From assembly GCA_003427395.1 (NCBI GenBank), contig BFEA01000738.1, positions 505,982 to 550,228 of the forward strand: 44,247 nucleotides of DNA, written 5' to 3'. The translations under genes and the position numbers were made by a program. Positions within the stretch are counted from its first letter, which is position 1. Each line of letters begins with the position of its first letter. This stretch comes from Chara braunii. Its lineage: Eukaryota; Streptophyta; Charophyceae; Charales; Characeae. Positions 1 through 10,391 of this stretch are shown here, piece after piece. The notes under the pieces were generated by a model. That model did no database searches. It was not told the DNA's origin and was given only the letters and a program-made list of their open reading frames with translations.

Positions 1-738
1 CCCCAAAACCCTCCAGACGCATACCGAAAAACACCCCCCCCCTTTGGCGGGGCCCGCGAACATGAACGCAAGAACACAAGGGGCCTGGGACGACGGCCCT
101 TTTCCATGACGCCCAGGAAGGCCCTGTTCGAAGGGACTTTTTTTTGCCATGTCGCGCGCACCGGGTCCCCCTTAGCGGGAAATTTGACGTGTGGCCACCG
201 TTCGATGCGCGGAACGACGTGTGGCCAACCTGTCGCGGCGTCAAACGGACCCTGCGAGGCACTCCGAAATGGAAGACCCGAAGGGGACCCGACCCACGCG
301 CGCCTACAAATACGAGCGGCGCTCGGGGCGTGAACGCCGCTTTCTGCGTTTTTTGCTGGGTAGATGCTGCCGGACGGACGCCTCGCACTACCATTGTTGT
401 CAACACCATCGCCCCGCCCAGCTGGAGCACCATAGGTAGCGAAGCAAACGGACAGCCGTTCTAAACCCTGGTCGCCACCTTTTCTACGACGCATCTCCCT
501 CCACGTCCCTAGTCGATGCCCGCGTCATCTTCGACGTCACGCGTCGACATCCCGTCGACTCAACGACGACATCTCGATTCTGGATCAGCGCATCCAACGC
601 TCCACGCATTACCATCGCCAACACAAAGCGCACGGCACAAGGTCGCAGCATTCCTGTCTCGATCGACGACGGGATCCGCACGCATCTTCACTCGACACTC
701 TCACAAGGTGAGTGCGCACGAACCCGGGACGTGTGTGT
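1..738. other. GC-rich non-coding stretch, possible 5' exon
   Basis: No convincing protein is encoded here. The short open frames overlap in several frames and look like chance. Two weak signals can be seen: a TATA-like TACAAATA at 305-312, and a textbook splice-donor context AAG|GTGAGT with the cut after 707. Together they could mark the promoter and first exon of a transcript, or the leader of a degraded retroelement. No matching acceptor or coding exon was found downstream, so this remains a guess. Confidence 0.2.
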
Positions 739-1075
739 TTCTGTGAGCGCATGTGGGCGGCTTTTCTGCTGACACATCAGCGCTGTTTGGACGAGTGTGT
801 GTTTGCATGTGCGCGTGCGGTTGTGTTTGCTTGTGCGTGACNANTGTGTGTTTGCATGTGCGCATGCGGTTGTGTTTGTGTTTGCTTGTGCGTGACGAGT
901 GTGTCTTTGCATGTGCGCGTGTGGTTGATTGTGTGTTGGAGTGTTTTTTTTTTGGGTTTTGCGTATGTAGTGTCTCTACTTGAGGGGCGTGTTTGTGTAC
1001 GCGGCGTGTGTGCGCGTGTGTGTGCTTGTGTGTGTGCATGTGTCTGTTCGTGTGCGTGTATGTTGTTTCGCCGAT
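739..1075. repeat. TG-rich tract with 49-55 bp tandem repeat
   Basis: The plus strand is almost entirely G and T. Within it a unit beginning GACGAGTGTGTGTTTGCATG starts at 790, 839 and 894. The periods are 49 and 55 bases, the second lengthened by a six-base GTTTGT insertion. The second copy carries two Ns. Open frames on both strands are low-complexity readings of the repeat and are not genes. Confidence 0.75.
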
Positions 1076-1223
1076 TGAACGCGCGGAGGTTGTCGCCAAG
1101 GTGTGCGGCCATGGTTGAATGAATTGTTTCGCATCCCGAGGGTACTCCTGCTGTATTCTGGCGTTGAGCGACATGTGTGCGTAATATCCGGCGATTCCGT
1201 ACGCTCTAATGAAGAACTGTAAT

Positions 1224-1758
1224 CTGTTGTCCATCTATCCATCCATTGTATCTCTGTCGCCGTGTGGTTCAACCAATCACACTTTGGGCAGGTCGAGGGC
1301 TACGACATTCAAACATCAAACAGGAACAATGGAGTGTGGTCAGTGGTCAGGATGTGATGAACTGATGAATGTCGATAGCTCGGATCGAACGCGCTGTGGC
1401 CAGTCACGAAACATAAACACCCCGAGCTGGATCGGATGTTTCTCCGTTCATCATTTTCATACACTACAAGAGCACACGAGATCCACACGTTTGTGTGTGG
1501 ATCTTATGTGATCTTGTTGTGTATGAAACTAATAAATGGAGAAACATCCGATCGAGCGCGGGGTGATTATGTTTCGTGACCGACCACAGCCCGTTCGATC
1601 AGAGCTATAAGCATTCGTCAGTTCACCACATCCTGACCACTGACCACATTCCATTGTTCGTGTTTGCTGTCCCAACGCACTAGCCGTCGATCTTCCCAAA
1701 GGATGATTAAACGAAACACGCGGCGAAAATGATACAATAGATGGGTAGATAGACAACA
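1224..1758. mobile_element. 535-bp foldback element
   Basis: The left arm (about 1224-1488) and right arm (about 1495-1758) are imperfect reverse complements over essentially their whole length. The centre is a perfect GATCCACAC / GTGTGGATC stem at 1480-1488 and 1495-1503 around a 6-base loop. Both strands therefore read nearly the same peptide, including the shared stretch MECGQWSGC; this reflects the palindrome, not coding. The structure fits a foldback or MITE-like DNA element. No flanking target-site duplication was clear. Confidence 0.8.
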
Positions 1759-1950
1759 TTCCTTGATTTGACAGTATTCATTATTGATTATAGACAGTCC
1801 AAAGCACAAGGTAGATAATATCCCTTGATTATATGCAGTCCAGATCGATGGAGCACAATCAGATCACTCTGAACATTGTCACCGCATGTTTTGATCGGCC
1901 GTTAATTGGGCAGTTCTCATGAGCTGAGTAACTGATGCATGATGAAAGCT

Positions 1951-2340
1951 TCGATCGAGCGCGAGGCGACCGGTCACGAAACATAATAACCGCGCGGCAG
2001 ATCGGATCTTTCTCCACTCATCAGATCAATCATCCACACGTGAGTGGTGACATCGGCCATACCGCACGTGAGTGATGAACAGGACCATCACGATTGATCA
2101 TGATACCGCCGCTGATCTGCCGAAGGGATGATCAATCAAAGCAGGAGGTGACTTTGTCGGGACAACGAACGCACCCAATCGACCAATCGCCGAACACGAA
2201 CAGAGAGCTCGCGATCGGTCGATTGATCGCGTGTGGTGTCTCAACATTGTCACCGCGTGTGTGTTTTTCGCCAGTATCAAATGTAATAACAAAACACACG
2301 TGGCACCGTGCGCGAACGACCAACCTGGCGGCGAGTGACT
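1951..2340. repeat. Diverged fragments of the foldback family
   Basis: Bases around 1967-2010 (GGTCACGAAACATAATAACC and the following GATCGGATCTTTCTCC) repeat part of the 1224-1758 arm. Nearby are CACACGTGAGTGG and CGCACGTGAGTGATG repeats. A motif AACATTGTCACCGC occurs both at about 1873 and about 2250. No gene is supported between 1760 and 2850; the rest is GATC/CAATC-rich unique DNA. Confidence 0.5.
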
Positions 2341-2848
2341 GATCCATCACACTCGTTGATGTACCCCGGGCAAACAGTAGACTGGTCAATAGATCCACCA
2401 CTACCAACATCACTGAACGACTGTTCGGACTGCGGTCGGACGACTGGTTGATCCAGCAGTCCACCAACCACACAGCCGAACGTGTGTTTGCGTTGCAACC
2501 ATGGCATCACCCTCTGCGCGATCGCCCAACCGGCAGGCATACCACCGATCCAGCAAACTGGTTGACAGGAGAGCGTTGGCACAAGTAACTGATTAGTTGA
2601 TTGATCGACTTTTCGGTTTGTGGTTGGCCAATTAGCTGATTGATTGGCCGGTCGCCGAACAGGGCACCGACATGCCAGCCGAGCGGTTCACTTTTCTCGC
2701 CCCGATTGCACTGCATTCGACCTGCCTCATCGTCCATTGGTCGTACGCAGCACGCAGGGCAGTTGGTCCACCACACGGTAGAAACCCGTGAAAAAAGTCG
2801 ATCCCTGTTTGAGAATAGACAAAAGACAGTTCGTGACGACGTTGTTGC

Positions 2849-2950
2849 ACATCGAACGTTGCTGGCCATCGAACCTTGTCGGCCATCGAACCTTGTTTGG
2901 CATCGAACCTGGCGCCCCGTCAAATCTCGAGGGGCATCGAAATGTTGGCG
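2849..2950. repeat. Short CATCGAAC tandem array
   Basis: CATCGAAC(C/G)TTG recurs about every 17 bases (CATCGAACGTTGCTGGC, CATCGAACCTTGTCGGC, CATCGAACCTTGTTTGG and so on). The same motif continues into the larger repeat block that follows. Confidence 0.65.
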
Positions 2951-3930
2951 GACATCGAACGCCACTGGACGGCAAACCTCGTCGGTCATCGAACCTTGTC
3001 GGTCATCCAACGACTAACTTTTTGCAGCCACCAGACGACAGCGGGGGACCTGTGAAAATGTGAAGTCCGCCAGGATCCGAACTGCAAGAAAGCATGGGAA
3101 GGCGAGTTTGATAGACATCTGTGTGTCTCCCACGTAATTTCGCCAAGCTCGGATCCCGGTGGACCTCCGGTTCACGCCTTCCGCAAGACCCAACACGCGG
3201 TGCAACCCCAACGGGCAACCACAGCGGTGGACCTGTGAAAATGTGAAGTCCGCTGGAATCCGAACTTCAAGAAAGAGGGGAAGGTGAGTTTGATAGACAG
3301 CTGTTTCTCTCCCACCGCATTTCGCCAAGTACGGATCCCGGCGAACTTCAGGTTCTTGCCTTTCGTAAAACCCAACTCGAGTTGCCATCCGAGTGCACAA
3401 CCACATCAGTGGACCTGTGCAAAAGTGAAGTCTCCTGGAATCCGAACTTCAAGAAAGAATGGAAAGGCGAGTTTGACAGACAACTGTTTCTTTCCCACGA
3501 CATTTCGCCACGTATGGATCCCGGCGAACTTCAGGTTCTCGCCTTTCGTAAAACCCAACTCGAGTTGCAACCCCAGTGCACAACAACAACACTGGCTCGG
3601 GGGGCATCGAAATGTTGGCGGACATCGAACACCACTGGACGGCAAACCTCGTCGGTCATCGAACCTTGTCGGTCATCCAATGACGAACTTTTTGCAGCCA
3701 CCACACGACAGCGGGGGACCTATGAAAATGTGAAGTCCGTCAGGATCCGAACTTCAAGAAAGCACGGGAAGGCGAGTTTGATAGACATCTGTGTGTCTCC
3801 CATGTAATTTCGCCAAGCTCGGATCCCGGTGGACCTCCGGTTTACGCCTTCTGCAAGACCCAACACGCGGTGCAACCCGAGCGGGCAACCACAGCGGTGG
3901 ACCTGTGAAAATGTGAAGTTCGCCAGCCGT
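2931..3930. repeat. Nested 183-bp / 670-bp tandem repeats
   Basis: A unit starting GGACCTGTGAAAATGTGAAG occurs at 3046, 3229, 3411, 3716 and 3899, with a basic period of 182-183 bases. Three units plus a leader starting GGGGCATCGAAATGTTGGCG (2931 and 3601) form a 670-base higher-order unit, present about 1.5 times. The block ends directly in front of the gag-like sequence of E1, so it may be the untranslated leader of that element. Open frames on both strands reflect the repetition. Confidence 0.85.
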
Positions 3931-3934
3931 AACC

Positions 3935-4281
3935 AATTTCCATATTGCCCAGATGATCCATACGGCCACTACCAAGCAGTCCGAATGGATGAGCAACTTG
4001 ATCCAAGTACAGGCGGCTCACATGGAACGGATGGAACAGATAATGAGCTGGTTAATTAAGCCTAACCTGGCCCCTGCTCGACCTGCCCCTGCTTCATTTC
4101 CACTCTTACCTGCTCCGCCAGCTCCAGGATTCACGCCTCAGTTCCCTCATCTAGCTAATCCGGCGGGAAGTTCGAGTGTTTTAACTGCAAACAGCCCGGG
4201 CATTTCGCTCTTGACTGTCCGCAACCGAAGTGTAGTCAGTCTCCCCCTGCTGCGGCCCCCGTTGCCCTTAATCAAGGATGA
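3935..4281 (+). pseudogene. gag: E1 gag C-terminal end with CCHC zinc knuckle
   Basis: This is the nucleocapsid end of a Ty3/Gypsy gag, which binds the element RNA in the virus-like particle. From about 3935 one frame reads a polar helical segment (QAAHMERMEQIMSWLIKP) and a Pro/Ala-rich linker. A frameshift near 4165 is needed to continue into a CCHC knuckle at 4177-4218 (CFNCKQPGHFALDC, the exact C-X2-C-X4-H-X4-C pattern). The frame then closes with TGA at 4279-4281. The N-terminal capsid part of gag is not recognisable upstream, where tandem repeats sit instead. The element is clearly decayed here. Confidence 0.75.
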
Positions 4282-4411
4282 GTGGCCGCTCTGATGGATA
4301 CGGACCCAGGAAGAGAACTCGTGGCATACGCCATAGAGCAGCCTTCCCCTTTGATAGCAACGACATCAACTTCAGGAGCTTCTTCCTCTGACGCGACCGC
4401 GAATCCAATCT

Positions 4412-5375
4412 TGGACCATAATTTCGGACAAGAGACATTGATGTACTGAAAACACTCAAGCAATTAGACATCCGCGTTCCTATCCCCGTAGGGCATCTGC
4501 TCACCATATCTGAAGCAGCGAACGATAAACTTTTACAACACTGCCAGAAAAATCAAAAGCGTTTCACCTATCAACGCATGCAACGGATGTTGAAGAAGAA
4601 AGAAGAAAGCGAGGAAATCGTACCCCCCGGACCAGCCACCAAAGAATCTGGACCCGAACCCGCGCTCATAGCAGCAATCTCTTTAGCAGAAAAAGATCAC
4701 TTCGTACGAGCTCGACCAGTACTATGGAGAAGCGCGGAATATGACTGTGAAGTTTGGGGTAAGCCGTTTAATGCCCTAATCGATACAGGGTCTTCTGCAG
4801 TGGCCATATCATTAGAGACTGTTAAAAAGATGGGTCGACTTGGATTCATTGTATCTCAATCTAGCAAAGACAACTATGTCTCTGCTGACGAGGAAGCAAT
4901 GAACATTGTAGGCATTATCGAGAACGTGGCGGTAAAGGTCGGGCAAGTACACGTCCTTGTTAACGCACTCGTAATAGATGTACGTTCCTACTCTGTGTTG
5001 TTGGGATTACCTTGGGCAATGGCGGTGGGCGCACGTCTCCATTTCCATTCGAAACAATTGGTGCTCAAACAAATCGGGGGAAAGCCTCAGACTGTTCATT
5101 TGCGGGTTTCCACCCGAACAATAAAACGGGTTCCTAACTCGCCTCAAATAGGGATGATCCGATACATTGATCACGAGGAAGGCTCCTCCTCGCGCCTCGA
5201 GGACGGAATCTGGGAGCGAGAATACGAAGAAGAGATGCCCCGCGAAGAGGAATGGAAGCATCTGGTTGAATTTTTCGAACATGAGACCCTTGAAGAATTT
5301 CGAGTGTGCCCCGACACCGCTCAAAGCTTCCACGTGGATTCTGAGGACAGTGTATTCACGCCTCTAATAACCTAG
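4412..5375 (+). pseudogene. E1 retroviral-type aspartic protease region
   Basis: This frame is open from about 4412; the first ATG is 4578. It encodes the polyprotein-processing protease of a Ty3/Gypsy element. The catalytic loop ALIDTGSSAVAIS has its DTGS at 4782-4793. About 70 residues later YSVLLGLPWAM matches the conserved hydrophobic-Gly strand that closes the protease fold. The N-terminal part (DIRVPIPVGHLLTISEA) is typical of the gag-protease linker. A TAG at 5373-5375 interrupts the frame. The same frame continues without a shift into the reverse transcriptase, so this stop is a nonsense change in one long pol frame. Confidence 0.8.
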
Positions 5376-6245
5376 GTCAGTCCTTCAGTTCTCCTTGGGG
5401 AATTCATATTGCAAGTTTTCGGCCTGGCTGATCATTTGGAACCCCCTCGCACCTTGTACGAGGGAACTTTTTCCTTACGAACGCGTTATCAGCAAACAGA
5501 ACAGTATTTGGACGTTTCTGTTTTTCCACCCCGATCATTACTAACGACAGGAGCCACCATCGCCTTGATTAAACAAGAAGCGGAAGCACCGGTAAGTGAC
5601 GTGCCGAATCTAATACAGGAAATGACGGATCTAACAGGGCTAACTGTGGAACTGACTTCGGTTAATTTAGAAACTGACGCTGAAACTAAAGAAACGGAGA
5701 TGATCAGCCCCGCCGAGTCTCAGATGATAGCAGATGTCTTTTCTGTTCGCACCAGTAGTTCCGTTTTTTCTAGTGTCCATGAGCGACGGGAACGGCCAGT
5801 TGATTGGATCGATATGCCCCTTAACATGTCCGGGGAATCGATGATCCCTCTCCCGAATCACGTTCCCGCGGAACTTCGAAAGTCGTTAATCTGTGTATTG
5901 AATGGTTACGCAGAAGTGCTGAGCATGCATGACAATGATATTGGGTTAACTAATGTAATTGAACATGCTATTCTCACGGGAGATCATCCGCCCATTAGCT
6001 GCGCTGCCTACCGATACTCGCCAGCTCAACGAGCGGCCGCCTTTCAGCGGATTAAGGAGTTCGAAGCTCATGGATGGATCGAACCCGCTATAGGACCATG
6101 GTCTTTTCCTGTAGTGATCGTACCTAAAAAGGCCGGAGGAATTTATCGAAATCTGAATAATATCATGATTAAAGATGTGTATCCCCTCCCCCGGATTGAT
6201 GAGTTATTGGATGCGATTGGGAGTGCTTACTGCTTCGACAAAATC
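5376..6245 (+). pseudogene. pol: E1 reverse transcriptase, N-terminal half
   Basis: This continues the protease frame after the TAG. It has about 190 residues of linker, then the RT fingers: EHAILTGDHPPI, a YRYSPAQ motif, GWIEPAIGPWSFPVVIVPKK, and YPLPRIDELLDAIGSAYCF just before the first catalytic Asp. Homology stops abruptly at about 6240-6250, inside the segment that should lead to the catalytic DxxxGY(H)Q motif. From there the recognisable pol sequence runs on the opposite strand. Alone, this fragment lacks all catalytic Asp residues and cannot be active. Confidence 0.85.
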
Positions 6246-7382
6246 TCCACAGGGCCGTACCGAGGTCCAACCTTCTGCTCGGGTTCGTTCCACGGAATCA
6301 CCTCCTCATTCCTCGGAACCTCCTCAGGTAGGTGCAATCGTGTCAGTCCGTCTGCGTTCCAGTGTTTCTCGTGCTTCCGATGATGGATGTCAAAGTCCAT
6401 GCTCTGCAGCACCGTTGCCCATCGCCCGATCATGCCCGAGTAATCCTTCGACTTCTTCAAAGCCAACAGGGGCTCATGATCAGTTACCTGGGTGAATCTT
6501 CGCCCGTACAAGTAAGCACGGAAGTGACTGATTCCCCAGAGAGCCGCATAGCATTCTTTTGTCGGAGCGGCGTAGTTACGCTTGCAAGCGGGTACTGATT
6601 TGGACGCATACTCCACCACACTCTCGAGTCCGCTTGGTCCCACCTGGGCAAGGATCGCCGAAATCACCTCTGGCTGCCAGTCGGTGATGAGGACAAAAGG
6701 CTTTTCGGGATCCGGTCTTATAAGGACCGGAGCCGAAATGAGATCAACCTTGAGTTTGGAAAACGCTTGATCGCACTCCGGCGTCCAGATCAACGGCTGA
6801 TCCTTGCGCAGGAGATTTGTGAGGGGTCCCGCAATCGCCGCGAAGCCCTTGATAAATCTTCGGTAATACGAGGCTAGGCCCAGAAAGGCGCGAACTTGCG
6901 TGATGGTGGTAGGCACTGGCGCGTTCCTGACAGCTGCCACCTTCTGCGGCTCCGGTTGGAGTCCCTTGTCTGTCACCACGTGCCCTAGGAAAGAAATGGT
7001 GGTGAGGAAGAACTGACACTTCTCAAGCGCCACCTTGAAACCTGCATCTCGTAACGCATGTAGTGCCCATTCGATGTGCTGCACGTGTCCCTTGTAGGAA
7101 CTCGAATACACTAGGATGTCATCCATGTACACAATCACGCAGTAGTTGATGATGCTCTGTGCCAAACGAGTCTTCCATATGAAATTCTGAAAGACCATGT
7201 TCATGGCCCGCTGAAAAGTTGCAAGGGCATTGCAGATACCCATCGGACATCGAATCCATTGCCACGTGCCTTCGAAAAGCACAAACGCTGTCTTCGGTCG
7301 ATCTTCCTTTCGGACAAGAAGATGATGGAATCTATGACGAACATCAAACTGACTGAAAACGAGGACTAATTTGCGTGCTCTA
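6227..7382 (-). pseudogene. pol: E1 RT C-terminal half plus RNase H, inverted
   Basis: The minus strand is open without a stop from about 7382 to 6227. It starts at FSQFDVRH, the first RT catalytic Asp region, and continues through KEDRPKTAF and the TWQWIRCPMGICNALATFQR palm motif. The catalytic YMDD is at 7118-7129, followed by FLGHVV and the RT/RNase H connection LGLASYYRRFIKGFA. The RNase H follows, with its acidic residues visible in VLITD, TKECYAAL, VTDHEPLLAL and NADGLTR. The stop is TAA beside EILSKQ. This is the part of pol missing from the plus-strand fragment to its left. It is well preserved, unlike the integrase to its right. Confidence 0.9.
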
Positions 7383-7403
7383 CTCTCTCCACAATTTAGT
7401 CCC
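7365..7403. repeat. Inverted repeat at inversion junction
   Basis: GGACTAATTTG and CAATTTAGTCC lie about 17 bases apart as a near-perfect inverted repeat. They sit exactly where minus-strand RT homology ends and plus-strand sequence resumes. Confidence 0.5.
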
Positions 7404-7423
7404 GTTTCTCCCCTTCTGTCATC

Positions 7424-9154
7424 ATGACTGCCCCGCCTGCCTCCACAACCCCTTCTTCTCCTACTAATTCTGCCCCTCTTACTCCCTCAGCTTTCTTCGA
7501 CACCCTCCCCGATAAATTCTGATATTTTTGCACCAGTATTGCACGGGTGTACGGGGTCGACTGTCATCCCTTCGAGACCGGATTTGTCGATTGGGTAGAA
7601 TGTGCCATGTGTGTCAACCGGGCGCACGGGGCCTGCGTGCGATATCGGATGAGAAGCAAGGAATGGAGGTGCCCCCTGTGTAGAACGAACAAACTCCCCA
7701 CGGAGGTTCGATTCGAGGCCGCCCGTACGGACGTCCCTGAATACGATGAAAAATACCGACGAGCGGAGGTTTGGACAAATAAAATTTTATTGGCAAAATT
7801 AGCGGGATTATCATTGGGTCACCTCACCAAACACGATAGACGTAGGGCGACCGAGAGATCTCGGGACTATCGATGGATCAACGGTCATTTGGAAAAGCCT
7901 AAGACTGACGGATCGGGTTCGTGGCTGACGGTTCCCCATCCCTTCCAGAGATACGATTGGGTCCGATCCGCTCACGAGGAACAGGCCGCTCATTTCGCGA
8001 TACGTGTCACGAAGGCAACTGTAGACCAGAATCGATGGTTCTGGTCCAATATACGAGATGATGTCAAATACATTGTCGCTAACTGTCTGGTCTGTGCCGC
8101 TGATCGCGCCCCTATACGGGGACCAAACACGATCGTACCGACGGAAGTAGAGCGTCCTTTTCAGCGAGTCAGTATGGACACGACAAATATTGACGTGCCA
8201 CCTGGCCCAAACCGCTGTGAATATTCTATTTTATTAGTCTAAATTGACCACTTTTCCAAGTACATCGAAGTCTATCCCTGTAAGACCCGAAAGGCCGCAG
8301 AAATAGCCACGTACATCGAACGGTTCCTCTATACCTATCTAGATACGGAAGAAATTCTAACCGACAATGGATTTGAATTTGAAGGTGAGGTAGAAGAACT
8401 ACTTGCGCGAAGGGGCGTCACGCTCCGACATACGGCACCCCATGTATCCCAGTCGAACGGGTTGGCCAAGAATGCCAACCGTATGATTAAAACCGCCCTT
8501 CGCAAGAACTTAGCGGCACATGACACGCGTCCTTGGCCCAAGATTATATATCAGATCGTCGGCATCCACCGGGCCACCCCTCACGAGTCTACGGGGTTTA
8601 CCCCCTTTCGGCTTCGAACTAATAGCCTTCCCTGTGTCGACTACCGGGGTAACTTGAAAATTGCCGAAGCAGGGGGTAGAGACACACGTGCAGCCCTCAA
8701 GGCCAAGACCAAGAGGTACGCCGATTTAATGGAACGGGCCGTTCCGAAGCTAGCCCGAAAAAGACAAAGGATGACCGAACTGGCCCACGGAAGACAGGTC
8801 CGTAGCTATGAGGCTCCGAACGGAAATGCTGGGCCCCAGTACCAATATAAATTGGGGGACCTAGTGCAGGTACGTAAATGTGCACGCGATCGGAAGCTCG
8901 CCCCCAAGTTCTCTGGCTGTTTCCGCGTTGTCGAGCTTGGACCCAACGGTGCCAACACGGTGCGCATCGCGCCTGAGGCTAGTTCCAGCCATAGCTCAGT
9001 CCCCATCGTCCGGCATACCTCCTACCTCCGTCCTCTCCCTCCTTTTGATCTTCCTCCTTCTTCTTCCTCGGGAAGCGAAGAAAACGACGACGATCTATTC
9101 CTCTCTCCTCTTTCTCCCCCTTGTCCCTTGTCCTCCTCTCCGACCTCGCCATAA
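7424..9154 (+). pseudogene. E1 PHD-finger integrase
   Basis: One frame runs from ATG 7424 to 9154, broken by TGA at 7520 and TAA at 8240. After a Pro/Ser/Thr-rich start comes a PHD-type zinc finger (7520-7681): Cys 7529, then CAMC, H and C spaced X4 and X2, then WRCPLC. The TGA stands where the first Cys is expected. The integrase HHCC domain has His at 7973 and 7991 and Cys at 8084 and 8093. The catalytic core has Asp 8177 (SMDT) and Asp 8363 (LTDNG). At the expected Glu, 8468-8470 encodes Lys (NGLAKNANR). The C-terminal beta-barrel region has KLGDLVQVRK and ends in a Ser-rich acidic tail. The active enzyme would insert element DNA; this copy should be dead. Confidence 0.85.
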
Positions 9155-9633
9155 GTTTTATCACGGAGCGGGTTCTTGATGCGCAACTGCGGCAGCCACG
9201 TAGTCACATCTCAGAGATTTGGAAAGTTTGTCACCCTCGGCTCAATACGGATCTCCGCCGTTTGATGCGATTCTTCTGCGATGAAGGTATCTGTGTCGTC
9301 GCTGCGTTTCGGATAGAAGGAAGCCCTCACGCGATAGTATTCATGGAGGTAACCGCAGTTCATCGGCGAGCGGGTCCCAGAACAAGCCACGTCACCACAG
9401 TGGCGGGATTTACCGGCGACATCAGCTCGGTCAATCCACTGCGGCATACCACGATCTTGGCCTCGCTGCGCGAGTGGACGGAGCAAGTGTCCAACATGTG
9501 GCAGCACGTCCTCGCCCGGGAGGGGTATAACATCATCCCGATCTCTGCATCGGATCTTGACGGTATTCACCGATCACCACGCGAAGGGCCAGTTGCGATC
9601 CCAACCCTCGTCCCCTTCCCCCGTCTTCAATGA
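9121..9633 (+). CDS. Unrecognised ORF downstream of E1 integrase
   Basis: This open frame of up to 170 codons overlaps the end of the integrase frame in a different phase. The predicted sequence is of normal complexity (for example LNTDLRRLMRFFCDEGICVV and EWTEQVSNMWQHVLAREGYN), with no motif I recognise. It has no obvious membrane segment and no zinc ligands. Its TGA stop overlaps the ATG of the next frame as ATGA (9630-9633). Most likely it is an accessory ORF of the same retroelement family, or the end of a longer decayed protein. The true start is uncertain. Confidence 0.4.
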   Translation: MSLVLLSDLAISFITERVLDAQLRQPRSHISEIWKVCHPRLNTDLRRLMRFFCDEGICVVAAFRIEGSPHAIVFMEVTAVHRRAGPRTSHVTTVAGFTGDISSVNPLRHTTILASLREWTEQVSNMWQHVLAREGYNIIPISASDLDGIHRSPREGPVAIPTLVPFPRLQ

Positions 9634-10391
9634 ACCATGCCAATCTTCTCGCTCCTCTCTCTACCTTTGGTCTTCCCTCTCTCCTCCCCACCTTCTGGCA
9701 ATCCGATCTCCACCCTTCTTTCTCCTTCTCGTTCGAACCTCTTTAGGTCCCTCTTATCCATCCTGGACATTGGCGGCTGTGGCGCGAGACTTTTGAGGAG
9801 TTGTCCTTCTGCCTGGCCCGAGTACAAGTGAAGTGGACGGGCACTATCGAGCACCCCACGTGGATCGAGAAGCCGGAACTGCTGATCATACAGGGTTGGA
9901 GGACTAACACGGAAGGAGATCTTATTGGATTCCTCTTTGGATCGGTACCACCGGGACGACGGCACCGGATTGCATAGGAGCTCATCGCACCGATCGTGCA
10001 ATTGGCAGACGATCTATCGCCCGGCATCTACTTTCAGAGTGACGACAGTCCTGCTCCATACATTTTCGAGCGATCCTTGGATCCGTACCTTCAGTCGACT
10101 TCGTGCTTGGAGGAACCTAGGGACGAGGATACGCTACCATCGCGGCAGGATTATCTGAAGCCGTACGCGATCATCCCTTACGCCTTCTACCCGAGGGCAA
10201 AAGAAGTGGTGATCGACGACGACGACGACGACGAAGAAGATGGCGACCCCGCAGCCGCCACCTCAAGTACCTCGCGACGGAGACGGTGCCGATCCCCCTC
10301 TTCCTCCAGCCCCACCCGTTCCCCCGTTCGTCCACGTACCGATGCGGGTGATAGGCCTTCGACCTCGGACGCTGTCCCACCGACCCCTTAG
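9630..10391 (+). pseudogene. Second accessory ORF of E1, two stops
   Basis: This frame starts at ATG 9630, overlapping the previous stop. It reads coherently for about 253 codons with only two in-frame stops, TAG 9744 and TAG 9975. Segments include WRETFEELSFCLARVQVKW, GDLIGFLFGSVPPGRR and SPGIYFQSDDSPAPYIFE, then an Asp/Glu run (DDDDDDEEDG) and an Arg/Ser/Pro-rich tail. No known domain was recognised. Position and style suggest an element-encoded accessory protein in decay. Confidence 0.4.

Noticed and set aside
7520-7522. TGA as a recoded selenocysteine in the PHD finger
   Set aside because: No supporting recoding structure was seen, and the same frame has a TAA at 8240 and a lost catalytic Glu, so ordinary decay is far more likely.
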